DNA of 64,000 nt from Panicum virgatum (taxonomy: Eukaryota; Streptophyta; Magnoliopsida; Poales; Poaceae), in contig NC_053146.1 in assembly GCF_016808335.1 (NCBI RefSeq), forward strand, positions 28,435,495 to 28,499,494. Reading direction: 5' to 3'. How positions within the stretch are numbered: the stretch's first letter is position 1; each line of letters begins with the position of its first letter. Below are positions 11,818 to 24,366 of this stretch, one piece after another. The position numbers were made by a program, and so were the translations under genes. The notes under the pieces were generated by a model. That model worked only from the letters and a program-made list of their open reading frames with translations, had not been told where the DNA came from and ran no database searches.

Positions 11818-12634
11818 CTCGTAGGTGACTTCGGTTTAAGCGTCTATACGAATAAGAATATGCCATGCATGAGACTCATGAAATGATACAATGCACTACA
11901 CACAATGAAAGGCATGGACCAAACTCCAAAAGCGTCTACGGAGCAACCTCACAACTAGGGTTACGACGGAAATGGTTTAGAACTGAGGTACAGGCTTTGG
12001 TTCTAATGCCTTTTAGCCTGAAGTGTTTCCTATCAAGCAAAAGTTACTAAACTCGCTTCAAAGGATTCACTACAACCCTATAACAACATGGATCAAATTA
12101 ACCAAGGGCTTGTTTTGTTGCAAAAACACATGCATGAAAGAATTAAATACAACAAATATAAAAGAAAAGAGCCTAGCTAGGAACAAATTAAAAGCAAGTA
12201 CCCAACTTGCAGATATGATCAAGCCACAAGAATTTATCAGAAAAACACGATTTTGATAAAGCATGCCACACAATTTTTCCAACATTTATTGCTGATCGAA
12301 AACATTTATTTTAACTCTAGCAAGTTAAACTAAACATAAATAGATTTACCAAAAAGTGCACAGCACCAGCACATGAAATTTTTACAGTGGATTACACATA
12401 CAAAGATTAGGCTACTGCATAAATTTCATGATTTTTAGAACAACGAAACAGTAGGAATAAATTAATTAAGATTAAACACAAGGCAATTTATAGCACAAAT
12501 ACAACTGATGTATCACAAGCAAGGATAATTTTCCTCTGAAGTTTGGAATTTAACTAAGCCAACAAAATTGAGGTTGCATTTTTAGCATTTTTCTACACTT
12601 TTCTACGATTTTTGGAATATTTCAGCCAAAATAA

Positions 12635-13883
<1,249 letters not shown>

Positions 13884-13896
13884 CATGCCCCCCGGT
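13884..13896 (-). promoter_or_regulatory. Element H: polypurine tract
   Basis: The minus strand reads ACCGGGGGGCATG immediately before the 3' LTR, the expected place for plus-strand priming. This fixes the element orientation as minus. Confidence 0.75.
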
Positions 13897-14045
13897 TTTG
13901 GCAATGATAGTTGCAAAACCACTCCATCGCTTCATCTTCCTGTTAATGCTCATTAAACACACTGCAACCACCAAGGAAGACGCAACGTCTCTGCAACTGG
14001 CTCTTCGTAGGATGTGAAACTGTCGATCCATCTTCTATCTTTTTA

Positions 14046-14052
14046 CTATTTA
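14046..14052 (+). promoter_or_regulatory. TATA-like box for the first antisense cargo gene of H
   Basis: TATTTAA lies 87-93 bp upstream of the ATG at 14139 on the plus strand. It is a weak match and depends on the gene call beside it. Confidence 0.35.
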
Positions 14053-14138
14053 ACCTCACCCCGAATCGGCTTTTCTTCACAGCAAACTCCTTCTTTCCAG
14101 AGCCAAATAGCGTAGATAACCCCACTCCTCTGCCAGCC

Positions 14139-14687
14139 ATGGCGATCTCTTCTTCCTCTGGCTCCAACTCCTTCGGAGATTCCTCTTCCTCCTCTTCTCC
14201 CTCTTCTTCTTCTTCCCTTTCCGCCTCCTCCATCGACTCCATCCCAGAGAGTCGGGAGCCGACGCCGGAGTGGGACCCAACTGCAGCGTATGAAGCACTG
14301 GCTCCTCTGCACTGGGATGTAGAAGAGTTCGACTTCGGGACCGTCTCCGAGGAGGATGAGCCCAAGACTGAGGGAGAAGACCTCCGGCTCCTGTTCCAGG
14401 AGGAGTCGGAGAACAGCGACGAGGAAGACCCCTCTTCGGACGGAGTCGACTCCTCCTCGAAAGAGAAGATCGACTCCTCCTCCGACGACGATGATGAGCC
14501 GATGGGCGGAAAGCCCTTTCGGTTCCTCGGGTCCTCCGAGGAGGACAGCGAGGAAGAGAACAGCGATGGCGGCGATGGCTGGAGCGACTTCGGGTCCGAG
14601 GGCGACAGCAGCGCCTTTGGCAGCGACGACGACGACGACGGCAGCGGGAACGCGCTGGCCCGAAGCCCCAAGCGCCGTAGGTACTAG
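14139..14687 (+). CDS. Acidic serine/aspartate-rich cargo protein of element H (antisense)
   Basis: The 182-residue ORF opens in a good plant start context, GCCATGG. The N-terminus is a serine-rich run. The middle contains the ordered-looking block EALAPLHWDVEEFDFG, and the rest is dominated by Asp, Glu and Ser with clusters such as SSDDDDEP and DDDDDG. The C-terminus ends in KRRRY, a possible nuclear localisation signal. I see no catalytic motif. It is intact, unlike most frames of the element. A similar acidic protein is, from memory, a recurring antisense ORF of grass Tat elements, but this is not verified. It is followed by TAATGAAA near 14800, a possible poly(A) signal, and then by the TATA box of the second cargo gene. 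Antisense frames of 242 and 250 codons here are shadows of its repetitive composition. Confidence 0.6.
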   Translation: MAISSSSGSNSFGDSSSSSSPSSSSSLSASSIDSIPESREPTPEWDPTAAYEALAPLHWDVEEFDFGTVSEEDEPKTEGEDLRLLFQEESENSDEEDPSSDGVDSSSKEKIDSSSDDDDEPMGGKPFRFLGSSEEDSEEENSDGGDGWSDFGSEGDSSAFGSDDDDDGSGNALARSPKRRRY

Positions 14688-14875
14688 GTACCTATGAGCC
14701 GTAGAAGTAGTACTGTAGCATCGTAGGGGTAGGATCACAAAGACGAAAGGATTAATTCCTTTGTAACAATCGGCTTTTCCTTGTAATGACCTTTCCATTA
14801 ATGAAATCGATTTCCTTCAATTCTGTGTGTCTGATGATTACTTTCCAAAAAGCCGATGGCAATGTATCAGGCTTC

Positions 14876-14883
14876 TATAAATA
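14876..14883 (+). promoter_or_regulatory. TATA box of the plant mobile domain cargo gene of H
   Basis: CTATAAATATCC lies about 205 bp upstream of the ATG at 15089. That leaves room for a 5' UTR of about 170 nt. It suggests that the second antisense gene has its own promoter. Confidence 0.5.
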
Positions 14884-15088
14884 TCCAAAAGCTGACGAAA
14901 TTCAAACTAGAAGCAACCCGCATAAGAGTAGAGTATCACTTCCACCTTGAACCAAACTTGAAACAAGCTCTCAAATCCGAGCGTAATTCGAAAACCCAGC
15001 TCTACAAATTCGAGCAAGAACTCTCCAAGCATCTGGAATTCAAATCAGAGCCCACAGCAACCAAACCCCAAGTCAACGGATCTAAGCC

Positions 15089-17978
15089 ATGGTAGACTCT
15101 GCAGCTCGGACAACAAATCCTACTGTTGATGATGCAACCGGTGATGCGGCAATCTGCGGCCTAAAGGTAATATTCGGCCTAATCCTTTAGTTTCCCTCAA
15201 CTTATTAAGCCTCTAAAACACTAAACTCTGAAACATGACACCATATGCATACTTCTGAATTTCTGAACTTCAGGTGTCAGACATCCTTCTGCCGCATCGC
15301 TCCAATCCAAAATCTTTATGTCTTGGCCCACGAACCAATGAAAATCCCATAGATTTGATCTCTTGTGAAGTAAATAGGATCCCTTTCGTGAGTCAAAACA
15401 TCGATTTGAACCTCTGGGCCGACTGCTTAAAAGCCTGGCCCAACCCTCCTGAGAGCTGGATTACATGGTACAATAGAGTAGCAAATGCTTATTTGCCCTT
15501 GTGGCAGGATTTGAACATAGCCGATGCACTTAGCTTATCATTATCACCCCTTGGCAAAGATGAAAATCTTCTGAAAACCATCGGCTATTTCTGGTCCGAT
15601 GCTCTGAACTGTTTCTTCTTTGGTCATGGACCCATGACTCCCACTCTGCTAGATGTCACCATGATCACTGGCCTAGACATTGGATCTCCTAATCCAGCTG
15701 CCCACAAAATGGCAGAAGTCCCCTTCAAACTTTCTTCCAAGGCAAACTGCACAAACTGGGGCACTTACATGAATCAGCACATGAAAACAAAAGGCCCAGT
15801 GACTGAGAAGGAACACACAGCCTTCTTAAATCTTTGGCTAGATCACTTCATCTTCTGTGGCCCTTCTTTAGCTCCAACTAAAAACTATCTTCCCTTGGCC
15901 TATCACCTGGCCCATGGCAATCACATCGGCCTAGGCAAACTTTTTCTTGGAGAAACCTACAGATATCTCCATTTGATGACATCTAACCTGCTTAACCAAA
16001 AGAAACTGAGAACTGGAGGCCCTTGGTGGTTTATTCAGTTGTGGGCACAACTATACTTTCAGCACCAGATTCCGAACTTCTAAGGCCTAACCAAGAACTC
16101 TTTTCCTGATGAGAGTGGCAAACCAATTAGATGTACTAGCTACGACCAAGCTTTATTTAGTCTTCCTAGCAGTAAACTGGATTCAGCAGATGCAGCAAAC
16201 TGGTTCAAAATCTTCTATAAAGGCTTAGAGAATCCCCTTCACTTCCCATTCCCCTTCCTTTGAGAACCCAACTGCCTTTAGACTAGATAATTTTGCCGAT
16301 GACGACAGCACTCAGCATCTATACTCTTTAATGATCCGACCTGGTTTCGTTCCTGTTGGCATTAGCATCTCTAATAGAATTATCAAGCCAGGTTATGAAT
16401 CTTACCAACCAGTCATAGCAGCTCGGCAATTTGGCCTAGGACAGGTCTCTCCCCACTTCCATATTCACCACTTGGTGGAGAGTAGAGCCGATCTGCCTGA
16501 TGGTCTCACCAGCTCAAGATGCTACAGCATGTTCGATGACCTCCACATTCTAATACCAGCCGATCTATCCTTTGATCCTTCATCGATCGATTTTAGCACA
16601 TGGTGGGGAATGTGGAAAACACATGTATTCAGGAAAGCTCTAGGTCCTCGACTGCAGCAAATTGATCCTGAATATGTAATCCCCGAGGAAGAGGTACCGA
16701 ATCTATGCACTTTTTAAGTCCTTCATTCCTTTACTTGACTAATCCTGCTCACCCTGTTTGCAGCAACAAGATGGTCCAGAACCTATGACTAGCAACGGGG
16801 AGCCATTCCACTTTCTTCCAACTGCCCCTGATGTACTCTTCTGCAAAGGATTGCCATCAATGAAGAAAGTGATAATGACCATTCAGCCAGACTTACTTCA
16901 GTCGGCTTCCAAACGAAGACAAGCTTCTGCAATTGTTGCCCCCCGAGTCTTAACCAAGAAAAGGAAGATGATCACGAGGCGCGTTATCAAGAAACCAGCA
17001 CCAGCTTCCCCGAGTCCATCAGAGTCCAACACCAACCAGGCAACTCATCTTTCTAAAACTTCTTCTTTATTGCATACACACATACTCTGGTTGACTGTAA
17101 TTCTATTTTCAGGACGCAACTGAAGACATCCTTGAAACTGACACTTCAAATGCTCTGACGGATGTACATGACGAACAGGCTAACACAGTCAAAGCCTCTG
17201 TTGCCACCTCCAATCCATCCGGATCAGCTACACCAGAGCCGATCATCACTTCCTGTTCAGAACAGGTAACATTACAAGAACCAATTCTGAACCAGCCGAT
17301 AGCTCCATAAATGCATATTGCTATTAACTTCAGATATGTCCACAGGGCTTTGACATTTCAAGTTTGCTTTCCTTTGCAGCAAAAACACCATGTTTGCAGC
17401 AATCGGCTAATTTGGCACATCAGCTTCATCTCATCAAGGATCTACTATTTTCTCCACTCACTGCTCTAGTTGGCGATTCCAGTGAAATAAAGAACATCTT
17501 CGAGCAAATAGAATCCCAACTCCTGGAGCCATTGCAAATCAAGCTTTGGCCAGCCAGCAATCTTCCATTCTTCCGAGTAGAAGTGAATAAAGCACAACAA
17601 AAAATAGAAGCACGTCGCTTTCAAGCTTCTCTAAAAGCTGATATCACTCAAAAGTGCAAGGCCCTCAACCAGAAGAAGGCAACTCTAGATATCAAAGCTG
17701 ACGTGTCTGCCAACATGAATTGACTCGACCTCCTGAAGAAAGAACTGGTGGAGCTCGAAGAAAAGGTCCGCACCACCAAGAAACTCATCCAGGCCGAGGA
17801 AGCTTCCATTGCAAACTCCAAACAAGAAACCCAGGAAATAGCCGAGCAGATACAAGCAGAGTTTGTAGAGATAAGCACCTTGAGTCGGCAGATAGTAACA
17901 GGCGATGACAAGGATGATGAAGCAATCATAGCACAAACAGAAGCCATCCACGCCATAGAAGAATTCCTGAACCAATAG
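15089..17978 (+). pseudogene. Antisense cargo gene of H: plant mobile domain plus coiled coil, five exons, broken
   Basis: Predicted exons are 15089-15166, 15274-16693, 16764-17039, 17113-17265 and 17334-17978. All joins are phase 0. Introns 1, 2 and 4 are GT-AG; intron 3 starts GC. Exon 2 encodes a plant mobile domain (the aminotransferase-like PMD family): LWADCLKAWPNPPESWITWY, PTLLDVTMITGLDIG and NYLPLAYHLAHG are typical blocks. Exons 3-4 are basic, then low in complexity. Exon 5 carries FDISSLLSF and ends in a long coiled coil (about residues 60-210 of that exon), stopping at TAG 17976-17978. PMD proteins of plants (MAIN/MAIL1 and TE-borne relatives) are linked to transposon silencing. 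This copy is damaged by TAA at 16081-16083, a one-base shift near 16255 and TGA at 17721-17723. Confidence 0.8.
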
Positions 17979-18103
17979 ATAGGCTCCAGAAACAATTAGT
18001 ACTGCATGTTAATCCTTGAAACTTGTAACTATTTAAAACATCTTAAGTCGATGGTCGCACATCGGCTGTCTCACTTCTCATATATTATCTCTCTTTTTTT
18101 ACT

Positions 18104-18191
18104 GGCCAACTCAACGTGTTGGCCTCTTTTTTTACCGGCCAACTCAACGTGTTGGCCCTTTTTTTTTACCGGCCAACTCAACGTGTTGGCC
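18104..18191. repeat. Three tandem hairpins between convergent genes of H
   Basis: The 21-mer GGCCAACTCAACGTGTTGGCC occurs at 18104-18124, 18137-18157 and 18171-18191. The spacers are T-rich (7-9 T) and the period is 33-34 bp. Each copy is an inverted repeat with a 7-bp stem. The array lies between the end of the cargo gene (17978) and the end of pol (about 18229), which face each other. Confidence 0.9.
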
Positions 18192-18228
18192 CTTTACGCT
18201 ACAGCCAGATGGGTCTCATCGGCTCTTG

Positions 18229-19300
18229 TTACTCGCTTTCCCACATGCTCGGGAAATACTTCTTGAGGTGTTGACCATTGACAGCAACAGGAAACTTGAC
18301 ACCGTCCAGCTCCTCAAGTATGTATGCATTCCCAGACAAAACCTGATCAACCTTGTACGGCCCGTGCCAAGTTGGCGACCACTTGCCATACTTTTTCTCT
18401 TTAGTTCCCAATGGTAATACTGCCTCCGAAACCAAATATCCAACCTGGAAATTCTTTGGCTTGACCTTCTTGTTGTACGCACGAGCAACTTTAGCCTTAT
18501 TTTCCTTAATCTTCTCCAGCGACCAAAGCCTTAGCTCTGTCAGGTCCTCCACATTATCGTTCATCAAGGCTGCATACTGTTCAGCAGATAGATCATTCTG
18601 AAACTCAACACGCCTTGATCCGGCCGTGATTTCCCATGGTAACACAGCGTCTTGGCCATAGACTAAATGGTACGGCGATGTCTTGGTGGACCCGTGACAT
18701 GAAATACGATACGCCCACAGAGCTTCCGACAACACCTCATGCCAGTGCCTAGGATATTCATCGATCTTTCTCTTTATGAGCTTGATGAGGCTCTGGTTGG
18801 ATGCTTCAGCCTATCCATTAGCTTAGGCATAATATGGAGATGATCTGACCAGCTTAATCCCCATGTCATCGGCAAACTTCCTGAATTCCTCTGATATAAA
18901 GACCGATCCTCCATCGGTCGTAATGGTCTGAGGGATCCCAAATCTGTGAAACATGTGCTCTTTGACAAAGCTGATCACATCTCTTGACGCTACTGATCTC
19001 ATGGGCACTGCTTCTACCCACTTTGTGAAATAATCTGTAGCAGCTAAGACCCATTGGTGACCCTTGCTAGACGACGGGTTGATCTGACCAATCATGTCCA
19101 TGGCCCAACCTCTGAATGGCCACAGTTTGATGATAGGATTCATTACTGATGCTGGCACTATCTGAATTTTGCCAAACCTCTGACATGCCTGACAGCCTTT
19201 GTAATATTTGAAGCAATCTTCAAGCATAGTGGGGCCAGTAATAACCCGATCGCCTAATCCGCCACTTCATCTTATGAGCCGATTGATGAGTACCGTAGGC
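18229..19300 (-). pseudogene. Element H: integrase
   Basis: Integrase inserts the cDNA into the host genome. Near 19240-19310 the minus strand shows the zinc-binding HH part (EVHEGAYGTHQSAHKM), followed after a frameshift by CQACQRFGK. The core shows AMDMIG (first Asp), TTDGGSVF (second Asp) and AEASNQSL (Glu), so all three catalytic acidic residues can be found. Two stops, at about 18824 and 18812, sit just before the Glu; both look like CAA/CAG changed to TAA/TAG. The C-terminal part from 18735 to 18229 is open (LWAYRISCHGSTKTSPYHLVYG and the GPYKV segment). I saw no chromodomain, as expected for Tat. Confidence 0.88.
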
Positions 19301-19962
19301 TCCTTCATGAACCTCATGCAAGAGCCGATTTGACTCTGAAGGTCCCAGACATTTAAGCAGTAGTCCTTCCAAGGTCCTGTAGAACATGTCATCCCTAATC
19401 AGAACATACTTCATGGCCTTAAGTCTTATCCTTCTGGGTGCCCCCCGAGCCGAATCCTTCAAGTAATTGAAGATATCGGCTCTCCAGTCTCCGGGTTCTA
19501 GAAACTGAACTTCTACATCGACTCCATCGGCTGTTTCCTTGTACCCAGAAGCCATCTGTGCTAAATCATTAGCTTCATTGTTCAGAGTTTTTCGTATCCA
19601 GTGGAAATTGATGTACCTGAATCGTGACATCAACTCACGGCACAGCATCCATATCGGAAAAAGAGCCTCGCTCTCACATCTATATTCTTTCGTGAGCTGA
19701 GAAATCACCAGCTTCGAATCTCCAAATATTTCCACCGCTTCTGCACCAGCTTCGAGGAGTAGTTCCATCCCTTTGCGAATGGCTTCATATTCCACCAAAT
19801 TATTGGTGCATGGGGCAGTCATCCTGATGAAAAAAGAGTAAGTCGCACCTCGAGGCGACACCAACAGAATTCCCACACCGCACCCATCATCACAAGCCGA
19901 TCCGTCAAAAAACATAGCCCAAGCACGAATAAATAGTGCAGCAATATCAGTGCTGATACTGT
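19220..19962 (-). pseudogene. Element H: second, archaeal-type RNase H domain
   Basis: The minus frame encodes MFFDGSACDDGCGVGILLVSP, then NNLVEYEAIRKGMELLLEAG, EIFGDSKLVISQL and NNEANDLAQMAS. These are the D, E, D and final-D blocks of an RNase H fold. It sits between the retroviral-type RT-RNase H and the integrase, which is diagnostic for the Tat lineage. The domain itself has no internal stop. It overlaps the integrase HH region by a frameshift at about 19225. Confidence 0.88.
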
Positions 19963-20865
19963 CAGCAACAAGATCCGCCAGTGCCTATCCTTTGACTGCC
20001 TTCGCAGGTTAATATCGGATATCGAACTCTGACAATGCAAACATCCACTTTCCAAGCCGGCCTTTCAGAACAGGAGCCGACAGCATATGCTTTATGACAT
20101 CCGATTTGCATATGACAATTGTTTCCGCCGAGAGCAAAATATGACGGAGCTTTGTACATGTAAAGAATAAGCAAAGGCAAAGCTTCTCGATTTCAGGGTA
20201 CCTGGTTTCAGCGTCTAACATGCGCCTGCTAGGTAGAAAACCACCCTGTCCTGGCCGTCGTGCTTCTGGATTAATACCGAAGCAATGGAAGTGTCACCCA
20301 TAGATAGGTACACATAGAACGGCCTATCTTGCTGAGGAGGAACCAACACTGGAGGCTTTGATAAATATTCTTTAATTTCATCGAAAGCTTGCTGTTGTTC
20401 TGCCCCACAGCGAAACTCATCATCGGTTTTAATCTTCACTAAACCCATGAACGGTTCGATGCGCCCAGACAGATTAGAAATAAATCGTCTGACAAAGTTA
20501 ATTTTACCAATGAGCTTTTGCAACTCTTTCTTTGTGGTAGGTGGCTTCATCGTCTTCACAGCTTCTTGACTCTTCAGGCCGATCTCGATTCCTCGTTCAT
20601 GCACCAGGAAACCCAAAAATTGACCGGCCGATACTCCAAAGGCACATTTCTTTGGGTTCATTTTGAGCTCAAACCTTCGAGCCTGCTCCAAGACTTGACG
20701 CAGATCTTCTAGGTGCCCCCCAGCTGATTTGGACTTGACCACAACATCATCAATATAAATTTCTACCAGTTTGCCGATGAGATCATGAAAAATGTAATTC
20801 ATGGCACGCTGGTACGTTGCACCGGCATTTTTCAGTCCAAATGTCATAACCAAGTACTCGAACAA
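19962..20865 (-). pseudogene. Element H: reverse transcriptase (C-terminal half) and RNase H
   Basis: The frame opens at FEYLVMTFGLKNAGATYQRAM and includes the polymerase active site IYIDDVVVKS, the thumb/connection (FLGFLVHERGIEI) and the start of RNase H. The fingers and first palm segment, where the first catalytic Asp would lie (usually LDxxSGYxQI), is absent. The 320 bases upstream (20866-21188) are in frame for part of their length but show no RT motif. Stops and a frameshift break the RNase H part near 20215. This element could not encode an active polymerase. Confidence 0.85.
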
Positions 20866-21188
20866 GCCGACCGCATGGGAGATGAGCGGCTAGCCATATT
20901 TTTCAGTCCAATGGTACGCAGGCGAGTCCTCATTATCCACAAGATCAGCGGCAAACACAGGGAGATGACAAGAAAAATTATTTGGCCAACTGCATGGGCT
21001 GGCCGTTTCTATTCTCCCATCATCATTCAAAACCAAATAGTCAATGAGTGGCCAACTGCTGGAGCAGGCCATCGTATGTACATGATGTAACAATTCCGAC
21101 CCCAAATAGGATTTTTCTATTTTTCGAGGCCGGTCGCTGGGACCACCCTCTCTATCTCTATTACACCCTGTAGCATGCCAGGATGCGT

Positions 21189-21776
21189 TTACTCTGTAAG
21201 GCCAGTGGATAAGACCAGCCTCAGTCCGTTTTTTGTCGCTTCGATCCGATCACAATCTTCCAGGGCGATCCCTGAGATCGGCTCTTGTCCTTCTGCGTCC
21301 CAGGCATTCATATCTGCAAGTGAGACTTCGCTGGAATCGTCCGCAGGGACCTCTTCCACTTCATCGCCATGCCATTGGACTAGGTACTGATGCATTGTGG
21401 AAGGGATACAACAGTTGGCGTGAATCCAATCCCTCCCAAGCAGTACCGTGTATGTACTCTTGCTGTTGACGATGAAGAACGAAGTCAGGATCGTCTTGCG
21501 ACCCACTGTCAGCTCCACATTAAGAACCGCCATTGCGTCTGATGGTTGTCCGTTGAAGTCATTGAGCATCACATTGGTCTTGATTAGGTCGGCAGAAGAA
21601 TGCCCCAACCGGCGCAGCACTAAATATGGCATCAGGTTGACTGCAGCACCGGTGTCAACCAGCATCCTGTTAACGGGTTTACCGTTGATGGGGCCCTTGA
21701 GATACAGCCCCTTCAAATGTTTGTAGCTTTTTAACTTTGGCTTCTCAAAGATGATCGGCTGGGGACCAAGATCCAA
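21189..21776 (-). pseudogene. Element H: retropepsin
   Basis: This is an aspartic protease of about 130 residues with the intact active site MLVDTGAAVNLMP, the flap region and VLLGRDWIH. An acidic tail of about 60 residues follows. It would cleave the polyprotein. An in-frame TAG at about 21777 separates it from the gag/linker upstream. The frame stops at 21189, before the damaged RT region. Confidence 0.88.
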
Positions 21777-24317
21777 CTATGCAATCGGCAAATCCTCCGG
21801 CTGGGGTGCCCGGAACTCTGATGGGAGCACGAACACCATGTTCACATCAACCGATGGCTTCTCATCGGCTTTTGCCTGCTTGAGGCGCCACTCTTTCCTT
21901 GGAGGGTGCCTTTCCACCCTTCGCGGGTGCCTGACCTGTTCCACGAGATCCGGACGTGCCTTCCTCAGCATGTCGAGGTACCTTGCTTCTGCCTCTTCTA
22001 GATTATGCAAGCGCTGCACTCTACGCTTCTGCGAGCGATTAAGCCCGTTAGGGCACCACCGTGGGCGATGGTACCTGTATTCTTCTTCTGGCTCTGAATC
22101 ACCCTTGGTCGGCCGCTCAACATGATCGTCGTGACGCACTTTGGGACCCAAGCACCGGAACACCGAAGTATCGCCTGACTGGCGTGTCCGAGGCCTGCAC
22201 TCCAAACAATCATCTATAGTGGGCAATCGGCTCATGCCAGAATTCCAGCAGTACCTGAAGAACGGGCAATGCCAGTGGTCGCGTACAGCCTGGCGCCTTC
22301 CCAGCGTCCTCCCTGTGCGGTACTCGTACTCCTCTTCTTCCGATTGATATCGGCGACGCAGCTTGTGCTGATATTCATACTTTTCCAGAAGCCGATCGGA
22401 AGTAGGAAGCTAATTATGGATGTGACGCACTTGCTCTTCAGTAATATGCTGTCGCCCTGGCTCATTTTGATCTTGGGGCCGTTTGCCAGAAACAGCCTCT
22501 CTCCTTTGCTCGTCACGACGACGTACAGGCCCCGCCATGTTGATCTGGAATGAAAAATTCTGGCTCGTAGGAGTGAAGTCTGACAACTATACCACGTTGG
22601 CTTGTGGGAAGGGCTTCGTGTTGACCTTCATCGTATGTTGAGCCAGAATTAATCGGCCTTGCTCGATAGTTGATTGGATCTGACGACGCAGCTCCTTGCA
22701 TTCACCCATGGCATGAGTGAACAAATGATGCCATTTACAGTATAGCCTCCCCTGCAGCTCTTGTGCGGTTGGCATCTTGTGATTCTCTGGGAGCTTCAGC
22801 AATTTTTCTTTGAGCAGCAGATCAAATATATGCTCTGCTTTGGCTACGTCGAAGTCGAAGCCCTTCACAAGCCCCTGCTGTTTGATCCATTTGCATGGGA
22901 CGGGGTTTGCCCCCCCCCCCCGAGTCCACTCTGCCACGGCCACTTCTTGCTCCTCGCCAGAGTCATCAGATTCATCTGCCTGGGCCATGTTTACATGGCG
23001 CTTGAAATTGTCCTGGTATAGCTTAGGATGGTAAAGCTCATATGCCGTAAGCTTCTGCACCATGTGTGCTAGAGAAGTGAATTCCAACTGAAAAGCCAGA
23101 TCCCTGATCGGCTTAGCGAGTCCCAGAACTGCCAGATCGACTGCCTCCTTCTCTGTGATGCATGATGATTAGCATCGATTCTTGACCTCTCTAAAGCGAT
23201 GTTTGTATTCCGACACAGTCTCTCCTCGCTTCTGCCTGACTTGGGCGAGGTCGGCAATCCCAGCTTCAGCAGCCTCTGAGTGATACTGGGTATGGAACTA
23301 ATCCTCCAGCTGCCTCCAAGTTCGAATAGAATCTGGAGCCAATGACGCGTACCATCCAAAAGCTGGGCCTGTGAGGGATTGACCGAAGAACCGGACCCTC
23401 AACGGATCTGATACTGAGATCATCCCAAGCTGCGTTAAGTATCAGCTCACATGCTCAATGGAGCTGGCTCCTTCCGACCCATTGAACTTAGTGAACTCAG
23501 GGAGCCGATACTTGGGTGGCAATGGGATCAAGTCGTAGTCACTTGGATACGGCTTGGAATAGCCGATCGCTTTTCTCTTGGGCAGGATGCCAAAGTGATC
23601 TCTCAGTATTGCACTGGCCTGCTCCACACTAAGAACTCCTAGGGCCGATGGCTCAGCACTCAGCCCGGTAGCGTACTTTGCCAGCCACGCTTGTTTCTCC
23701 GCGTCTGCTCCAGAAGCTCCTGGGTTTACCAACTGCACCGAGCATGTTGGATTGACGCTGTCAGGGATGTATGCGCATGGGTAGCCGTGCGGGATCTCCT
23801 TGGGTGGCTCAGTCAAGAACTAGCCTTCTCCAGGATCATCACCGATCTTGTGGATGATGTAGATCGGCGAATTCTGCTGTATTACTACCGCGAGCGAGTA
23901 GGACACTGGTAGCTTGGTTTGCAATGCAGCTTCCCCCCTGTGACTCCCCAGAGTTGGTCCCGATGGGGAGTACTGGTTCTTGATTACCTCCTGGACAACG
24001 GGATGTGCCACGCGCTCAAGCTCGTTCACCAGGCTTTCTGAGTGCTGATGGAGCGTGTGAGCCACCATGTAGTTCATCTCCTGGCGTAGGGCCCTGGTGC
24101 ATTCCTCTGAAGGCACGGACAGATCAACGTTGTCGAGAGCGCCTTCTGTTGAGAACCCCTTCCACCTGATGCCATGGTTGCGGGTCCTCTCAAAAGAGCC
24201 GATGAGGTCGGCTTCGAATTGAGCTTTGATCTCATCATATTTTAGCTTGTGTTCTGGAGTCAGCTCTTCATACGTGATGGGCTTGGGAGCGGGTTCTTGA
24301 TCTTGAGCTCCTGCCAT
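21777..24317 (-). pseudogene. Element H: gag and gag-pro linker
   Basis: The ATG at 24317 ([13 protein letters not shown]) lies 50 nt inside the 5' LTR edge. The N-terminal half contains TYEELTPEHKLKYDEIKAQF, and the capsid part reads YRLPEFTKFNGSEG. After further capsid sequence comes the Tat-type zinc-binding block YCKWHHLFTHAMGECK near 22700, then the basic segment CPNGLNRSQKRRVQRL near 22035. Breaks include TAG at 23820-23822, TGA near 23440, TAG near 23297, TAG near 23172, and frameshifts. A run of about a dozen C at 22911-22922 lies inside the frame. The order and motifs agree with grass Tat gag proteins. Confidence 0.85.
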
Positions 24318-24343
24318 CTCTACGGTGGGCGTTGTTGACGAAG

Positions 24344-24361
24344 GTCTCACCGGGCATGCCA
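24344..24361 (-). promoter_or_regulatory. Element H: candidate primer binding site
   Basis: The minus strand reads TGGCATGCCCGGTGAGAC five bases inside the 5' LTR. It starts with TGG, as a tRNA 3'-CCA complement should. I could not assign the tRNA. Confidence 0.5.
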
Positions 24362-24366
24362 GAATG

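Noticed and set aside
13943..14798. Minus-strand ORFs of 242 and 250 codons
   Set aside because: They are antisense shadows of the Ser/Asp/Glu-rich cargo ORF, and their low-complexity composition mirrors it.
22911..22922. Run of about twelve C as a functional motif
   Set aside because: A homopolymer inside a decayed gag frame is more likely slippage or a sequencing length error.
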